45,779 bases of DNA, taken from positions 1 to 45,779 of the forward strand of contig JAUIKE010000054.1 of NCBI GenBank assembly GCA_030430845.1. The letters run 5' to 3'. Origin of the DNA: Bacteroidia bacterium (GTDB lineage: Bacteria; Bacteroidota; Bacteroidia; Chitinophagales; Saprospiraceae). Below, piece after piece: positions 17,230 through 25,966 of the stretch (within the stretch, counting starts at the first letter, position 1; each line of letters begins with the position of its first letter). The notes under the pieces were generated by a model. The model ran no database searches. It worked only from the letters and a program-made list of their open reading frames with translations, and had not been told where the DNA came from. The position numbers and the translations under genes were made by a program.

Positions 17230-17448
17230 ATGATTATGGCTTTTTTATTTGTCTTATTTGTATTTTTAATAGGTATTGGATGTACCGTCCTTTGGATCTA
17301 TTGCCTGGTTGATATTATTAAAGCAAACTTCAAGGGTGAAAATGACAAGATCATCTGGTTGCTTTTGATTATCTTCCTACCCCTGATCGGCTCTATTTTA
17401 TATTTGGCCATCGGCATGAAGCAGAAAATACCCGAAAGAATCGTTTAA
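17230..17448 (+). CDS. Two-helix PLDc_N-like membrane protein
   Basis: The 72-residue protein starts at ATG 17230 (MIMAFLF); a longer frame from 17116 adds 38 residues without family support. It has two membrane helices (about 3-26 and 42-62) separated by a short polar loop, with IYCLVDIIKANFKGENDKIIWLL, and LPLIGSILYLAIG before a basic end. This is the PLDc_N (PF13396-like) pattern, a short membrane module often found next to other membrane proteins. It precedes the OB-fold protein by 1 bp and so is the first gene of the flotillin operon. A scaffold role in the membrane complex is inference. Confidence 0.8.
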   Translation: MIMAFLFVLFVFLIGIGCTVLWIYCLVDIIKANFKGENDKIIWLLLIIFLPLIGSILYLAIGMKQKIPERIV

Positions 17449-17449
17449 C

Positions 17450-18118
17450 ATGCAAGAGTTAATCCAAGTTGCTTTTTTACCAGTCAATCTCTTATACACC
17501 ATTCTACTCCTCATGGTAGTCCTGTACTGGTTTTCGGTCATCCTGGGAGCCATCGATCTGAGTTCCGTCGACCTCGACCTGGATTTTGATGCGGACGTGG
17601 ATGTAGATGCAGACATTGAGGTGGATACCGATGTAGATGGTGATATGAGTGCTTCCGGAGGCTGGTTAGCCGGAGCCCTCCATTTTTTCAATTTTGGAAA
17701 AATGCCGTTTATGGTGATCATGACGGTAGTAATATTATGCGGATGGATGTTAACCATTCTTTCCAATTATTACTGGGGCAATGGAAGTCCACTGTTTGCA
17801 TTGGCCATGTTCATCCCAATTTTATTTGCAGGTCTGATCGTTGCCAAGATCATAACCACGCCACTGATTCCGGTCTTCAAACGCCTGGACACTACCGCAG
17901 AGGATGTCGACTATATCGGAATGGACTGCAAATTAAAGTTGCCGGCCAGTGCCAGCAAATTCGGACAGGCCGAAGTGCTCGTCGACGGTGCTCCTAACCT
18001 GATCAATGTAAAAACCAAAAGCGATGAATCGCCGCTCAGCACCGGCGAGGAAGCTGTCATCATCGGAAAAACAGATGATGAGCGCTATTATCTCATAGAA
18101 AAGAAAACCATTTTTTAA
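17450..18118 (+). CDS. NfeD/YqiJ-like OB-fold membrane protein with Asp-rich loop
   Basis: The 222-residue protein has an N-terminal helix (about 10-35), then an acidic loop (about 36-66) in which Asp alternates with hydrophobic residues (VDLDLDFDADVDVDADIEVD and on), then two or three helices (about 70-142) and a C-terminal OB-like beta domain (about 155-222, with YIGMDCKLKLPASASKFGQAE and GEEAVIIGKTDDERYYLIE). This is the layout of YqiJ/YuaF-type partners of flotillin, and the flotillin gene follows after 92 bp. The Asp-rich loop could bind Ca2+ or other cations on the outer face; that is inferred from composition. Confidence 0.85.
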   Translation: MQELIQVAFLPVNLLYTILLLMVVLYWFSVILGAIDLSSVDLDLDFDADVDVDADIEVDTDVDGDMSASGGWLAGALHFFNFGKMPFMVIMTVVILCGWMLTILSNYYWGNGSPLFALAMFIPILFAGLIVAKIITTPLIPVFKRLDTTAEDVDYIGMDCKLKLPASASKFGQAEVLVDGAPNLINVKTKSDESPLSTGEEAVIIGKTDDERYYLIEKKTIF

Positions 18119-18128
18119 AGTTTTCAGA

Positions 18129-18164
18129 TGGAGTAGTTGAATAATCCAAAAATTTTCAACTCCA
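18129..18164 (+). promoter_or_regulatory. Hairpin before the flotillin gene
   Basis: TGGAGTAGTTGAA (18129-18141) pairs with TTCAACTCCA (18155-18164), leaving a TA-type bulge and a loop of about 13 nt. It lies in the 92-bp gap inside the operon and could tune the amount of flotillin mRNA. No U-run follows it, so it is not a good terminator. Confidence 0.4.
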
Positions 18165-18210
18165 CCAAAAAGAAAGCAAGCCTACTATATAACTCTATCA
18201 AACAACAGTC

Positions 18211-20298
18211 ATGCTATTACTTGATATTTTTAACCAAACCTTTCTAACTGGAGGGGTCATTATTGCAGTTATCCTCTTTGCTTTGGCCGTTGCCATCGCA
18301 CGCTGGTACAAAAAAGTACCCCAAGGTAAAGCCCTTATCGCAACCGGTTTTAGAGGCACCCGAGTAGCCTTCGAAAACGGTATGCTTGTCATTCCTGTGC
18401 TGGAAATGCACGAACAGATGGACCTGTCCGTCAAAACCATCGAGATCGTCCGGATGAAAGAGGACGGCCTTATCTGTAAGGATAACATCCGTGCCGACAT
18501 CAAGATCGTTTTCTTTGTTCGGATCAATAAGGATGCCAATGACATCAAAAAAGTAGCTCAGGCCATCGGCTGCCAAAGAGCCTCCGATCTGGATACCTTA
18601 CGAGAACTTTTTGAAGCTAAGTTTTCCGAGGCCATCAAAACGGTGGGTAAACGTTTCGATTTCGTAGAACTGTACGATAATCGTGAAAAATTCAACACCG
18701 AAATCCAAAATACCATTGGTGAGTACCTGAATGGGTACAAACTAGACGATTGCTCCATCGATTATCTGGAGCAAACGGATATTACCTACCTTAAAGAAAC
18801 CAACATCCTGGATGCAGAAGGTATCAAAAAGATCACCGAACTGACCGCCCAGCAAAAGGTCAAAGCTAACTTCATTCGCCGCGAAGAGGAAAAGACCCTT
18901 ACCGAGCAAAACGTTGAAGCACGGGAGGCCATCCTCGAATACGAACGCCAACTGGCCGAGAAAGAAGAACGCCAAAAACGTGAAATTGCCAATATCAAAG
19001 CTCGGGAGGCTGCCGAAATTGCCAAAATCAATGAAGAAGAGCGCCTTCGTTCTGAATCTGTCCGCATCAAAACAGAAGAAGAACTGGCCGTCATGGAAGA
19101 AAATAAACAACGCCAGATCGTCGTCGCCTCTAAAAATAAAGAGCGTACCGAGGCAGTGGAAACAGAACGTGTAGAGAAAGATCGCGCCCTGGAGCAAACC
19201 GAACGTGAAAAGATCGTTACCCTTGCAGAGATCGAAAAGCAGCGGGCGATTGAGGAGGAGAAAAAGAATATTCAGGATGTTATCAGAGATCGCATTATGG
19301 TGGAGAAAAAGGTGGTCGAGGAAGAAGAGCGCATCAAAGATACTCGCGTCATCGCCGAAGCAGAGCGTCTAAGACAAAAGACGGTCATCGAGGCTACCGC
19401 AGTGGGCGAATCCACGGTCATCGAGCAGGAGAAAGCTGCTGAAGCGGAAAAACTGGCTGCTGCCATTAAAGCCGAAACGCTGCTGATTGAAGCGGAAGCA
19501 CAAAAAAATGCGGCCGAAAAAGAAGCAGATGCCCGCAAGATCTCAGCAGAAGCGAAAGCTGCTGAAGAAGCCACCATAGGTCTGTCGGAAGCTCAGGTAA
19601 TTGAAGCCAAAGCTAAAGCCAAAGAACTGGAAGGCAATCTGGAAGCAAACGTTCTGGAGAAAAAAGCCAAAGCGGAAGCGACTGGTATCCAGGTCAAGGC
19701 AGATGCCATGGAAAAACAAGGCCTCATCGAAGCTAAGGTCATGGAAGAAAAGTACGCTGCCGAAGCAAAAGGCGTCGAACTGAAAGCAGTGGCCATGCAA
19801 AAACTGGACGGCGTCGGCAAAGAGCATGAAGAGTTCAAGCTGCGCCTAGAGAAAGAGAAAGAGATCGAACTGGCGCACATCAATGTGCAGAAGCATGTGG
19901 CGGAAGCACAGGCTACCGTCCTGGCAGAAGCCTTGAAGAGTGCCAATATCGACATCGTCGGTGGTGAAATGCAGTTTGTCAACAGCATCCTGAATGCTGT
20001 CAATCGAGGCAAAACCATCGACGGCCTGATCGGTAGCAGCCAGGAACTGAGCGACATCAAGAATGCCCTCATCCACGGTAACGGCTCGAACGGCAACGGA
20101 GGCCTGATGACTCGCCTGCGCGGCCTGATCCAGCAGATGGGCGTCTCTTCCGATGACATCAAAAACCTGACCATCTCCGCCCTGCTCCTCAAACTGAGCG
20201 ACCAGGCCAACGACAGCCAGCGCTCCACGATCAGTAATCTGAGTGCAATGGTGAAGTCATTAGGTATTGGTAATCAAAAAGCCGGAGAGGTGTTATAA
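18211..20298 (+). CDS. Flotillin (SPFH/PHB, YqiK-like)
   Basis: The 695-residue protein has one N-terminal membrane helix (about 13-31), an SPFH/PHB (Band 7) domain (about 32-205, with YKKVPQGKALIATGFRGTRVAF and IKIVFFVRINKDANDI) and a very long coiled coil (about 205-590) rich in Glu, Ala and Lys (EAKAKAKELEGNLEANVLE-type repeats). It ends with a small C-terminal region (about 610-695) after a Gly/Asn linker (NGSNGNGG). Flotillins form cage-like scaffolds on the inner membrane and organise lipid domains. The preceding OB-fold protein is the usual partner; the AAA+ ATPase gene follows 54 bp later. The full complex probably handles membrane stress. Confidence 0.95.
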   Translation: MLLLDIFNQTFLTGGVIIAVILFALAVAIARWYKKVPQGKALIATGFRGTRVAFENGMLVIPVLEMHEQMDLSVKTIEIVRMKEDGLICKDNIRADIKIVFFVRINKDANDIKKVAQAIGCQRASDLDTLRELFEAKFSEAIKTVGKRFDFVELYDNREKFNTEIQNTIGEYLNGYKLDDCSIDYLEQTDITYLKETNILDAEGIKKITELTAQQKVKANFIRREEEKTLTEQNVEAREAILEYERQLAEKEERQKREIANIKAREAAEIAKINEEERLRSESVRIKTEEELAVMEENKQRQIVVASKNKERTEAVETERVEKDRALEQTEREKIVTLAEIEKQRAIEEEKKNIQDVIRDRIMVEKKVVEEEERIKDTRVIAEAERLRQKTVIEATAVGESTVIEQEKAAEAEKLAAAIKAETLLIEAEAQKNAAEKEADARKISAEAKAAEEATIGLSEAQVIEAKAKAKELEGNLEANVLEKKAKAEATGIQVKADAMEKQGLIEAKVMEEKYAAEAKGVELKAVAMQKLDGVGKEHEEFKLRLEKEKEIELAHINVQKHVAEAQATVLAEALKSANIDIVGGEMQFVNSILNAVNRGKTIDGLIGSSQELSDIKNALIHGNGSNGNGGLMTRLRGLIQQMGVSSDDIKNLTISALLLKLSDQANDSQRSTISNLSAMVKSLGIGNQKAGEVL

Positions 20299-20300
20299 AA

Positions 20301-20343
20301 TATTGTGGGATAAAGCGCCCATTGGTACTTTATCCCAACAATA
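20301..20343 (+). terminator. Hairpin between flotillin and ATPase genes
   Basis: TATTGTGGGATAAAG (20301-20315) pairs with CTTTATCCCAACAATA (20328-20343), with one bulged base and a 12-nt loop. It starts 3 bp after the flotillin stop codon and ends 9 bp before the ATPase start. With no U-run and the same strand on both sides, it more likely protects the flotillin mRNA 3' end or attenuates the ATPase than fully terminates. Confidence 0.6.
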
Positions 20344-20352
20344 AATACTATT

Positions 20353-23300
20353 ATGTCAAATACTCAATCAAAAATACAACAGTCTACCCCTTCCCTCGAA
20401 AGCGGCACTTACGAGATCATCCGCAACCGGCTCAACGCCCAGGCGGACGAACTCCGCCGGTGCATGCAACAGCTGAACGATGCTCGTAAAACCGTTTTCG
20501 GAGCCATCGAAACACAGCTGATCGCTACCGACCGCATTAATACGGCCAATTACTGTATTGCCAGAGATATCGTAGCACTCGGCAAGCATTGCATCTTTGG
20601 ATACAATGTGCATGTAGGCCTGCGCTCCGGTATAGAACTGAAAGATGTATTCAGCATTTACACCTTCCAGGATCAAGGTTTTGTAGAACATAATTTATCC
20701 ATGCTACAGGATGAAAAATTCCTGCAGGACTTCAACAATTTGTACCGCTACTACAAGGATGCCTACTTCGCCCGTTTTTCCCAAAGAGGAGCTTACCTCT
20801 ACATGGTCTTTTATTTAACGGAAAAAGGAGAAGATTTTAAAGCTTTCAAATGGCTGGTCACGGATGAAGGGATCGAATACATCGATAATCGCTCCGATCA
20901 TGAAGTACGCTTCCCCGCACAACATGAATTTAAATGGAAAAGACTCGGCAGAGATGACCACCGCAAAGGTGCACATCCCCACGTCTCGGTGATGGATCGG
21001 GTATTTGTTGAAACCGTCGGCGGAGACCTGACCATCAAAGTAGAAGATAATACAGAGGATGGCCGGGGTATCTATCGTGAAGAAGTTGAATACAGCGACC
21101 AAACCCTGGACGATGCCGAATACCTGTACGCCAACCTCGGTAACTTGATCGCCTTGAAGATCCGGCCTTACCAGGAAGAATACCGCTATTTTATTTTTAA
21201 CGAAAAAATGCAGGAAGTACAGCGCATCGATTCTCTGGAGGATTCAGGCGTACTCCTTCCCGATGAGCACGGCCTGATCTTTGCCAATGGGTATTATCTA
21301 AAAACCGGCGAGTACAAGATCTTCGATGCGGATATGCGCAACAAGCTGTTCAAAAAGCGCATCGTTTCGCCAAATGGCGAGGATTATCTCTACGTTTTTT
21401 ACGATAAGAAAAAAGGTATTTATGTACTGCTCCACTATAATGTGATTCAGCAGGAAGTAGCTACACCCATCCTGTGTAGCGGCTTTACGCTTTTCCCTGA
21501 TGGAGAACTCTGCTATTTTCGAGGAGAAGAAGATCCTACCAAACATCACGTGATGCAGATCTGGCAGACTCCTTTCGTGTCCGGCGAGCAAGTCCCTTCC
21601 GAACATACGGATTCCTATTTGTACAAAATCGGCAATAAGGACATCGTTCGCGCTATGGCAGAATGTACAGAGATTCTCGTCTTATGCGGCAAAGATGATA
21701 ATTATGCCGACTTGTACAGCGATCTGGTCAAAAGATCCACGGATGTCATAGACTCTTATTATTGGCTGAACGACAGTAGTACTTTTCAGTTGAATGAACC
21801 TTTAGCTAAAATTAGAGAAACGGCCAATTCAGCTATTGATGCTTACGAGAAAAAAGTACGCACTCAAAAGGAAACCCAGGAAGAGATCAATCGTGTTCAG
21901 ACCAGCTCGCAAAACTTATTTGATCAAATCCGCCGGCAGTCCTTCGATTCGGTTGATCAGTTCGTTTTGGCTTTGTCTCAATTGCGTCAATTGCGAGGAG
22001 AGATCATTGGTTTAAAGGAGCTACCTTATACCAACGAAGACATCATCACCCACCTGGAAGAAGAAACCGATGAAAACACCCAGCGCTTGTCCGAAGGTTG
22101 TGTCTCATTTTTATTACAAGACGAAGCCCTGGCGCCTTACAATGAAAAAATAGAAGCTCGTGAAAAAGAGATCGGCGATCTAAAAACAGCCAGGCAAGCG
22201 ATCGCTTTAGAAGAAGCCGGCAACCAGATCGGCAGCGAACTGGAATTATTGATAGAGATCGTCAGTAACCTAAAGATCGAAGATGCTACACAAAGTACCC
22301 GCATCATCGACCATATCTCAGTCCTATTCACCAGATTAAACCAATTAAAAGCGGCGATTAAGCGCAAGAAGGACAGCCTGGCCAAAACAGAAGGCGTAGC
22401 CGAATTCAGCGCCCAAATGCGCCTCTTGGACCAAAGCATCATCAATTATCTGGAAGTATCAGATACCCCCCAGAAGTGTGACGAATATTTGTCCAAGTTG
22501 ATGGTGCAGCTGGAAGAGTTGGAAAGCCGTTTTGTAGAAATCGATGAATTTACGGAACAACTGGCCGAGAAACGCGAAGAGGTGTACAGCGCCTTCGAGT
22601 CGCGCCGCAATACCCTGGTCGAGGCTCGCAACAATAGAACCGCTTCTCTGCAAAACGCTGCCAATAGAATTCTGGAAGGCATTCAAAAAAGAACGGCCTC
22701 CTTCAAAGAAGCCAACGAGATCAACAGCTTCTTTGCTTCCGATCTGATGGTCGACAAGGTCCGGGACATCATTAAAGACCTGAACGAACTAGAGGATAGT
22801 AACAAAGCTGATAGCATTCAAACCAGGTTAAAAACCCTTAGGGAAGAAGCTGTCCGTCAGTTACGGGACCGCCAGGAGCTGTACGTCGACGGAGCGAATG
22901 TCATGAAACTCGGAAAACATCGGTTTTCAGTCAACACCCAGGCGCTGGAACTCACCATCGTCCGCGACAATGGGGACATGAATTTCCACCTAACGGGTAC
23001 CGAGTTCTATGAGCCCATCAAAGATCCTCGATTTTTGAACACCAAAGATGTTTGGGAACAAACTCTGGTGTCGGAAAACAAGCAGGTTTACCGAGCGGAA
23101 TATTTGGCCTTTCAGCTTTATAACCAAGAAGACCGCAAGCTTTTATTAAAAGAAAAAGAAGCCCTACTTCCTTTGGTGCAAGCCTTTTCCGCCACGCGCT
23201 ATCAGGAAGGGTATACCAAGGGCATTCACGATGAAGATGCCGCCAAGATCCTTTATCAGTTGGTGGACTTATCAACCAAACTGGATCTGCTGTACTTCAC

Positions 23301-25230
23301 TCCCCGGGTTCGGGCCTGTGGGAAATTGTACTGGCTGTATTTTGCCAAAAAGGAGAAAAAAGAGCTGTTGCATAACCAGCTCAAGAGCGCCGGCATTATT
23401 TTACAAGTATTCCCCGAAACACATGAATTTGATTATCTGGTTGAAGAGTTGAAGGAAGAAATTAGCCAATTCCTTTCCCAAACCAGGCTATTCCCTGAAG
23501 GATTGTCCGAAAAAGTAGCCAACTATTTATTCAAGGAATTGGCCCGCTCAGAGCATTTCGTGTCTAGCCAGGCTGCCGTTTCCTTGTTGAAAGCCTTCAA
23601 AGCGTTCCTCAAAAAGAAAAAGGCCACCACCATTTTCAATCAATCGGTCAAAGAACTGGACGGACAAGCTAAACCCCAGTTTAACCTCATTCGTCGCTGG
23701 TTACAAGCCTATATCGAGCAAAGTGAAGAAGAAAATCAGTGGACTTACCTGGATGAAGCCAGTATGCTTATTATGGCCGGTGATGCTACCGACAGCAAAG
23801 TGGTAGACAGCCCCACAAGCATTTCTTTGGAAGGCTTTCATGGAGACCATCCCCTCATACAGGATGGCATTTATCCATTCGACTTTCACCTTTTTATGGA
23901 CAAACTGGAGCAATTTACAACGGCAAGTGTGCCTCAATACGAGGCGTATGCCCAACTGAAAAAGCAGTTGACTGAAGCCTACCGTCAGAAGTTGCAACTT
24001 AGCGAGTTCCAGCCAAGGGTGCTCAGTTCTTTTGTGCGCAACCAGTTGATCGACAAGGTGTACCTGCCGCTATTTGGGGACAACTTCGCCAAGCAATTAG
24101 GTACCGTGGGTGAAGATACCCGTACCGACCGGATGGGCTTGTTGCTACTGATCTCTCCTCCGGGTTATGGTAAAACCACCTTGATGGAGTACATCGCCAA
24201 TCGACTCGGCTTGATTTTCGTGAAGGTAAACGGCCCGGCCATCGGACATGAGGTCACTTCATTAGCGCCGGAGGATGCGCCAAGTATGGCCGCCCGAAAA
24301 GAGTTAAACAAGCTGAACCTTTCCCTTGAAATGGGCGACAACATCATGCTCTACCTGGACGACATCCAGCATTGCAATCCGGAGTTTTTGCAGAAGTTCA
24401 TTTCCTTATGTGATGCGCAAAGAAAGATAGAAGGGGTATACAATGGTGTAGGCAAGACTTATGACCTGCGAGGCAAACGCTTCTGTATTGTCATGGCCGG
24501 TAATCCTTACACGGAAAGCGGTGCTAAGTTCCGCATTCCTGATATGCTTGCCAACCGGGCCGACATTTACAACCTGGGAGATATCATCGGTGAAACCGAA
24601 AGCGCCTTCAAGCAAAGTTACATCGAGAACGCCCTAACCTCCAATCCGAGCATGAATCGCCTGGCCGGCAAGAATATGAAGGACGTGTACGCCTTTATCA
24701 GGCTGGCTGAGACCGGCTCGCGCGAAGGTATTGAATTTGAGGGCCAGTACGGAGCGGACGACATCAACGAATACCAGTCGGTGCTCAAGAAACTGATCCA
24801 GGTCCGAGACATCATCCTGGCCGTCAACCAGGAGTACATCCGCTCGGCCGCCATGTCGGACGAGTACCGGACCGAGCCGGCTTTCAAGCTCCAAGGCTCT
24901 TACCGCGACATGAACAAGCTTGCCGCCAAGATCGAGCCGATCCTGAACGAGCAGGAGTTAAAAACTTTGGTCCTGGATCATTATGAAAGTGAGGCTCAAA
25001 CCCTCACCGCCGATGCAGAGGCCAATCTGCTGAAGTTAAAGGAAATGCTCGGCTGGATCACGGAGGATGAAAAATCCAGATGGGCCGACATCAAGAAGAC
25101 CTTTAACAAAAACAAGGTTTTCCGTGGCATGGATGGCCAGGACCCCATGAGTCAGGTGATAGCACAAATGAGCGCGTTTACGGAAGGGGTTGAGGGGATT
25201 CGGGATGCTTTGAAGAGGGATGAAGAATGA
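20353..25230 (+). CDS. Giant MoxR-like AAA+ ATPase (DUF3686, 'DNA repair ATPase')
   Basis: The 1625-residue protein matches the DUF3686 family, annotated from memory as DNA repair ATPase. Residues 1 to about 420 are a mixed beta-rich region with repeated aromatic strands; about 480-870 is predicted coiled coil; about 870-1150 includes the DUF3686-type part (DRQELYVDGANVMKLGKHRF). The C-terminal AAA+ core has Walker A PPGYGKTT (Lys1274), Walker B LYLDD (Asp1336, Asp1337), a sensor-1 Asn1384 in MAGNPYTESG and a candidate Arg finger, Arg1402, in MLANRADIY. This places it with the MoxR-like ATPases. There is no evidence here for a DNA role; its operon mates are membrane proteins. Its stop overlaps the HAD start (ATGA). 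Confidence 0.9.
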   Translation: MSNTQSKIQQSTPSLESGTYEIIRNRLNAQADELRRCMQQLNDARKTVFGAIETQLIATDRINTANYCIARDIVALGKHCIFGYNVHVGLRSGIELKDVFSIYTFQDQGFVEHNLSMLQDEKFLQDFNNLYRYYKDAYFARFSQRGAYLYMVFYLTEKGEDFKAFKWLVTDEGIEYIDNRSDHEVRFPAQHEFKWKRLGRDDHRKGAHPHVSVMDRVFVETVGGDLTIKVEDNTEDGRGIYREEVEYSDQTLDDAEYLYANLGNLIALKIRPYQEEYRYFIFNEKMQEVQRIDSLEDSGVLLPDEHGLIFANGYYLKTGEYKIFDADMRNKLFKKRIVSPNGEDYLYVFYDKKKGIYVLLHYNVIQQEVATPILCSGFTLFPDGELCYFRGEEDPTKHHVMQIWQTPFVSGEQVPSEHTDSYLYKIGNKDIVRAMAECTEILVLCGKDDNYADLYSDLVKRSTDVIDSYYWLNDSSTFQLNEPLAKIRETANSAIDAYEKKVRTQKETQEEINRVQTSSQNLFDQIRRQSFDSVDQFVLALSQLRQLRGEIIGLKELPYTNEDIITHLEEETDENTQRLSEGCVSFLLQDEALAPYNEKIEAREKEIGDLKTARQAIALEEAGNQIGSELELLIEIVSNLKIEDATQSTRIIDHISVLFTRLNQLKAAIKRKKDSLAKTEGVAEFSAQMRLLDQSIINYLEVSDTPQKCDEYLSKLMVQLEELESRFVEIDEFTEQLAEKREEVYSAFESRRNTLVEARNNRTASLQNAANRILEGIQKRTASFKEANEINSFFASDLMVDKVRDIIKDLNELEDSNKADSIQTRLKTLREEAVRQLRDRQELYVDGANVMKLGKHRFSVNTQALELTIVRDNGDMNFHLTGTEFYEPIKDPRFLNTKDVWEQTLVSENKQVYRAEYLAFQLYNQEDRKLLLKEKEALLPLVQAFSATRYQEGYTKGIHDEDAAKILYQLVDLSTKLDLLYFTPRVRACGKLYWLYFAKKEKKELLHNQLKSAGIILQVFPETHEFDYLVEELKEEISQFLSQTRLFPEGLSEKVANYLFKELARSEHFVSSQAAVSLLKAFKAFLKKKKATTIFNQSVKELDGQAKPQFNLIRRWLQAYIEQSEEENQWTYLDEASMLIMAGDATDSKVVDSPTSISLEGFHGDHPLIQDGIYPFDFHLFMDKLEQFTTASVPQYEAYAQLKKQLTEAYRQKLQLSEFQPRVLSSFVRNQLIDKVYLPLFGDNFAKQLGTVGEDTRTDRMGLLLLISPPGYGKTTLMEYIANRLGLIFVKVNGPAIGHEVTSLAPEDAPSMAARKELNKLNLSLEMGDNIMLYLDDIQHCNPEFLQKFISLCDAQRKIEGVYNGVGKTYDLRGKRFCIVMAGNPYTESGAKFRIPDMLANRADIYNLGDIIGETESAFKQSYIENALTSNPSMNRLAGKNMKDVYAFIRLAETGSREGIEFEGQYGADDINEYQSVLKKLIQVRDIILAVNQEYIRSAAMSDEYRTEPAFKLQGSYRDMNKLAAKIEPILNEQELKTLVLDHYESEAQTLTADAEANLLKLKEMLGWITEDEKSRWADIKKTFNKNKVFRGMDGQDPMSQVIAQMSAFTEGVEGIRDALKRDEE

Positions 25231-25841
25231 AAAACCTCATTCTTCTTGACCTCGGCGGAGTCGTCTTTCAGTCTACCGGTATTTCCAATGGAAGAATTGA
25301 CTGGAGCATCATCAGCCGGCTGAATAAAAAATACGGCCATGACTTAAATATCGGCGATGACGTATTCCCGGCTTTTCTATCGGAGTACAATGCCCTGACT
25401 CAGCAATCCTTATCCGGAACAACCTTCCTGGAATCTGTCTTTGATACCCTGGAGTTCAATACCGAACTTATCGAAATGATCCGTGCTCAAAGTGACATTG
25501 TGATCGTTAGTGATAACTACAGGGAAAACATCGCTTACATTTCGGAAAGGTATGATTTTGCTGATTGGTCCCTCAAGCAGATCTATTCCTTCGACTACAA
25601 AATGCATAAATCGAATCCTGTTTTTTTTCAAAAGCTATTGAATGAGTTGAGTGATTATAAATCGAATGACATGATCCTCATCGATGACAGTCCCAGGAAT
25701 ATCGAAAGTGCTCGGAACAATGGCATAGAAGGTATGTTATTTCGAAATAATGCGCAGGTAAAAAAGGAATTCTTATCGGGCACTCTGGGGTTGTGTAAAA
25801 AGTCCTTCGGCCTTTTTCCCCAACCAATAATATTCTTTTAG
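25227..25841 (+). CDS. HAD-family hydrolase whose C-terminus is repeat-encoded
   Basis: The 204-residue protein starts by a 4-bp overlap with the ATPase gene, so it is translationally coupled. HAD motifs: DLGG with nucleophile Asp8 (Gly10 replaces the usual second Asp, as in other DLGG-type HADs), motif II IVSDN (Ser95), motif III Lys128 in MHKSNPVFF and motif IV LIDDSPRN (Asp153, Asp154). The family hydrolyses small phosphomonoesters; no substrate can be named. The last 17 residues, from Gly188 through LCKKSFGLFPQPIIFF to the stop at 25839-25841, are encoded by the dispersed repeat that begins at 25787. The original C-terminus was probably replaced when the element inserted. Confidence 0.85.
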   Translation: MKNLILLDLGGVVFQSTGISNGRIDWSIISRLNKKYGHDLNIGDDVFPAFLSEYNALTQQSLSGTTFLESVFDTLEFNTELIEMIRAQSDIVIVSDNYRENIAYISERYDFADWSLKQIYSFDYKMHKSNPVFFQKLLNELSDYKSNDMILIDDSPRNIESARNNGIEGMLFRNNAQVKKEFLSGTLGLCKKSFGLFPQPIIFF

Positions 25842-25944
25842 GAGGTCGTTTGAATAAAAAAACTTCGTTTTTTTATTCAAACGACCTCCTAAACAAAATT
25901 TTAAGGGGGGTGTAAAAACGAGGAACGAGTTTTTACACAACCCC
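25787..25944 (+). mobile_element. Complete 158-bp dispersed element with perfect terminal inverted repeats
   Basis: The element starts GGGGTTGTGTAAAAA (25787-25801) and ends TTTTTACACAACCCC (25930-25944), exact 15-bp terminal inverted repeats. In between are a first hairpin around GTCCTTCGGCC, a spacer CAATAATATTCTTTT, a 53-bp palindrome with 25-bp perfect arms and a TTC loop (25839-25891, arm beginning TAGGAGGTCGTTTG), and a mirrored outer hairpin with CGAGGAACGAG. No coding sequence and no clear target-site duplication are seen. MITE- or REP-like is the best description; a transposase is not present in the window, so mobility is inferred from the scattered copies. Confidence 0.85.
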
Positions 25945-25966
25945 ACAACACCTTAATATTACATAT

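Noticed and set aside
17036..17233. A 65-codon frame before the flotillin operon
   Set aside because: Low-complexity, no family features, weak start; it overlaps the likely promoter and the start of the two-helix protein.
19593..20228. A 211-codon open frame on the minus strand inside the flotillin gene, and further long antisense frames at 18742-19197 and 19543-19827
   Set aside because: They are artefacts of the low-stop antisense of an Ala/Glu/Lys-rich coiled coil; their sequences are Ser/Ala/Phe-rich with no family features.
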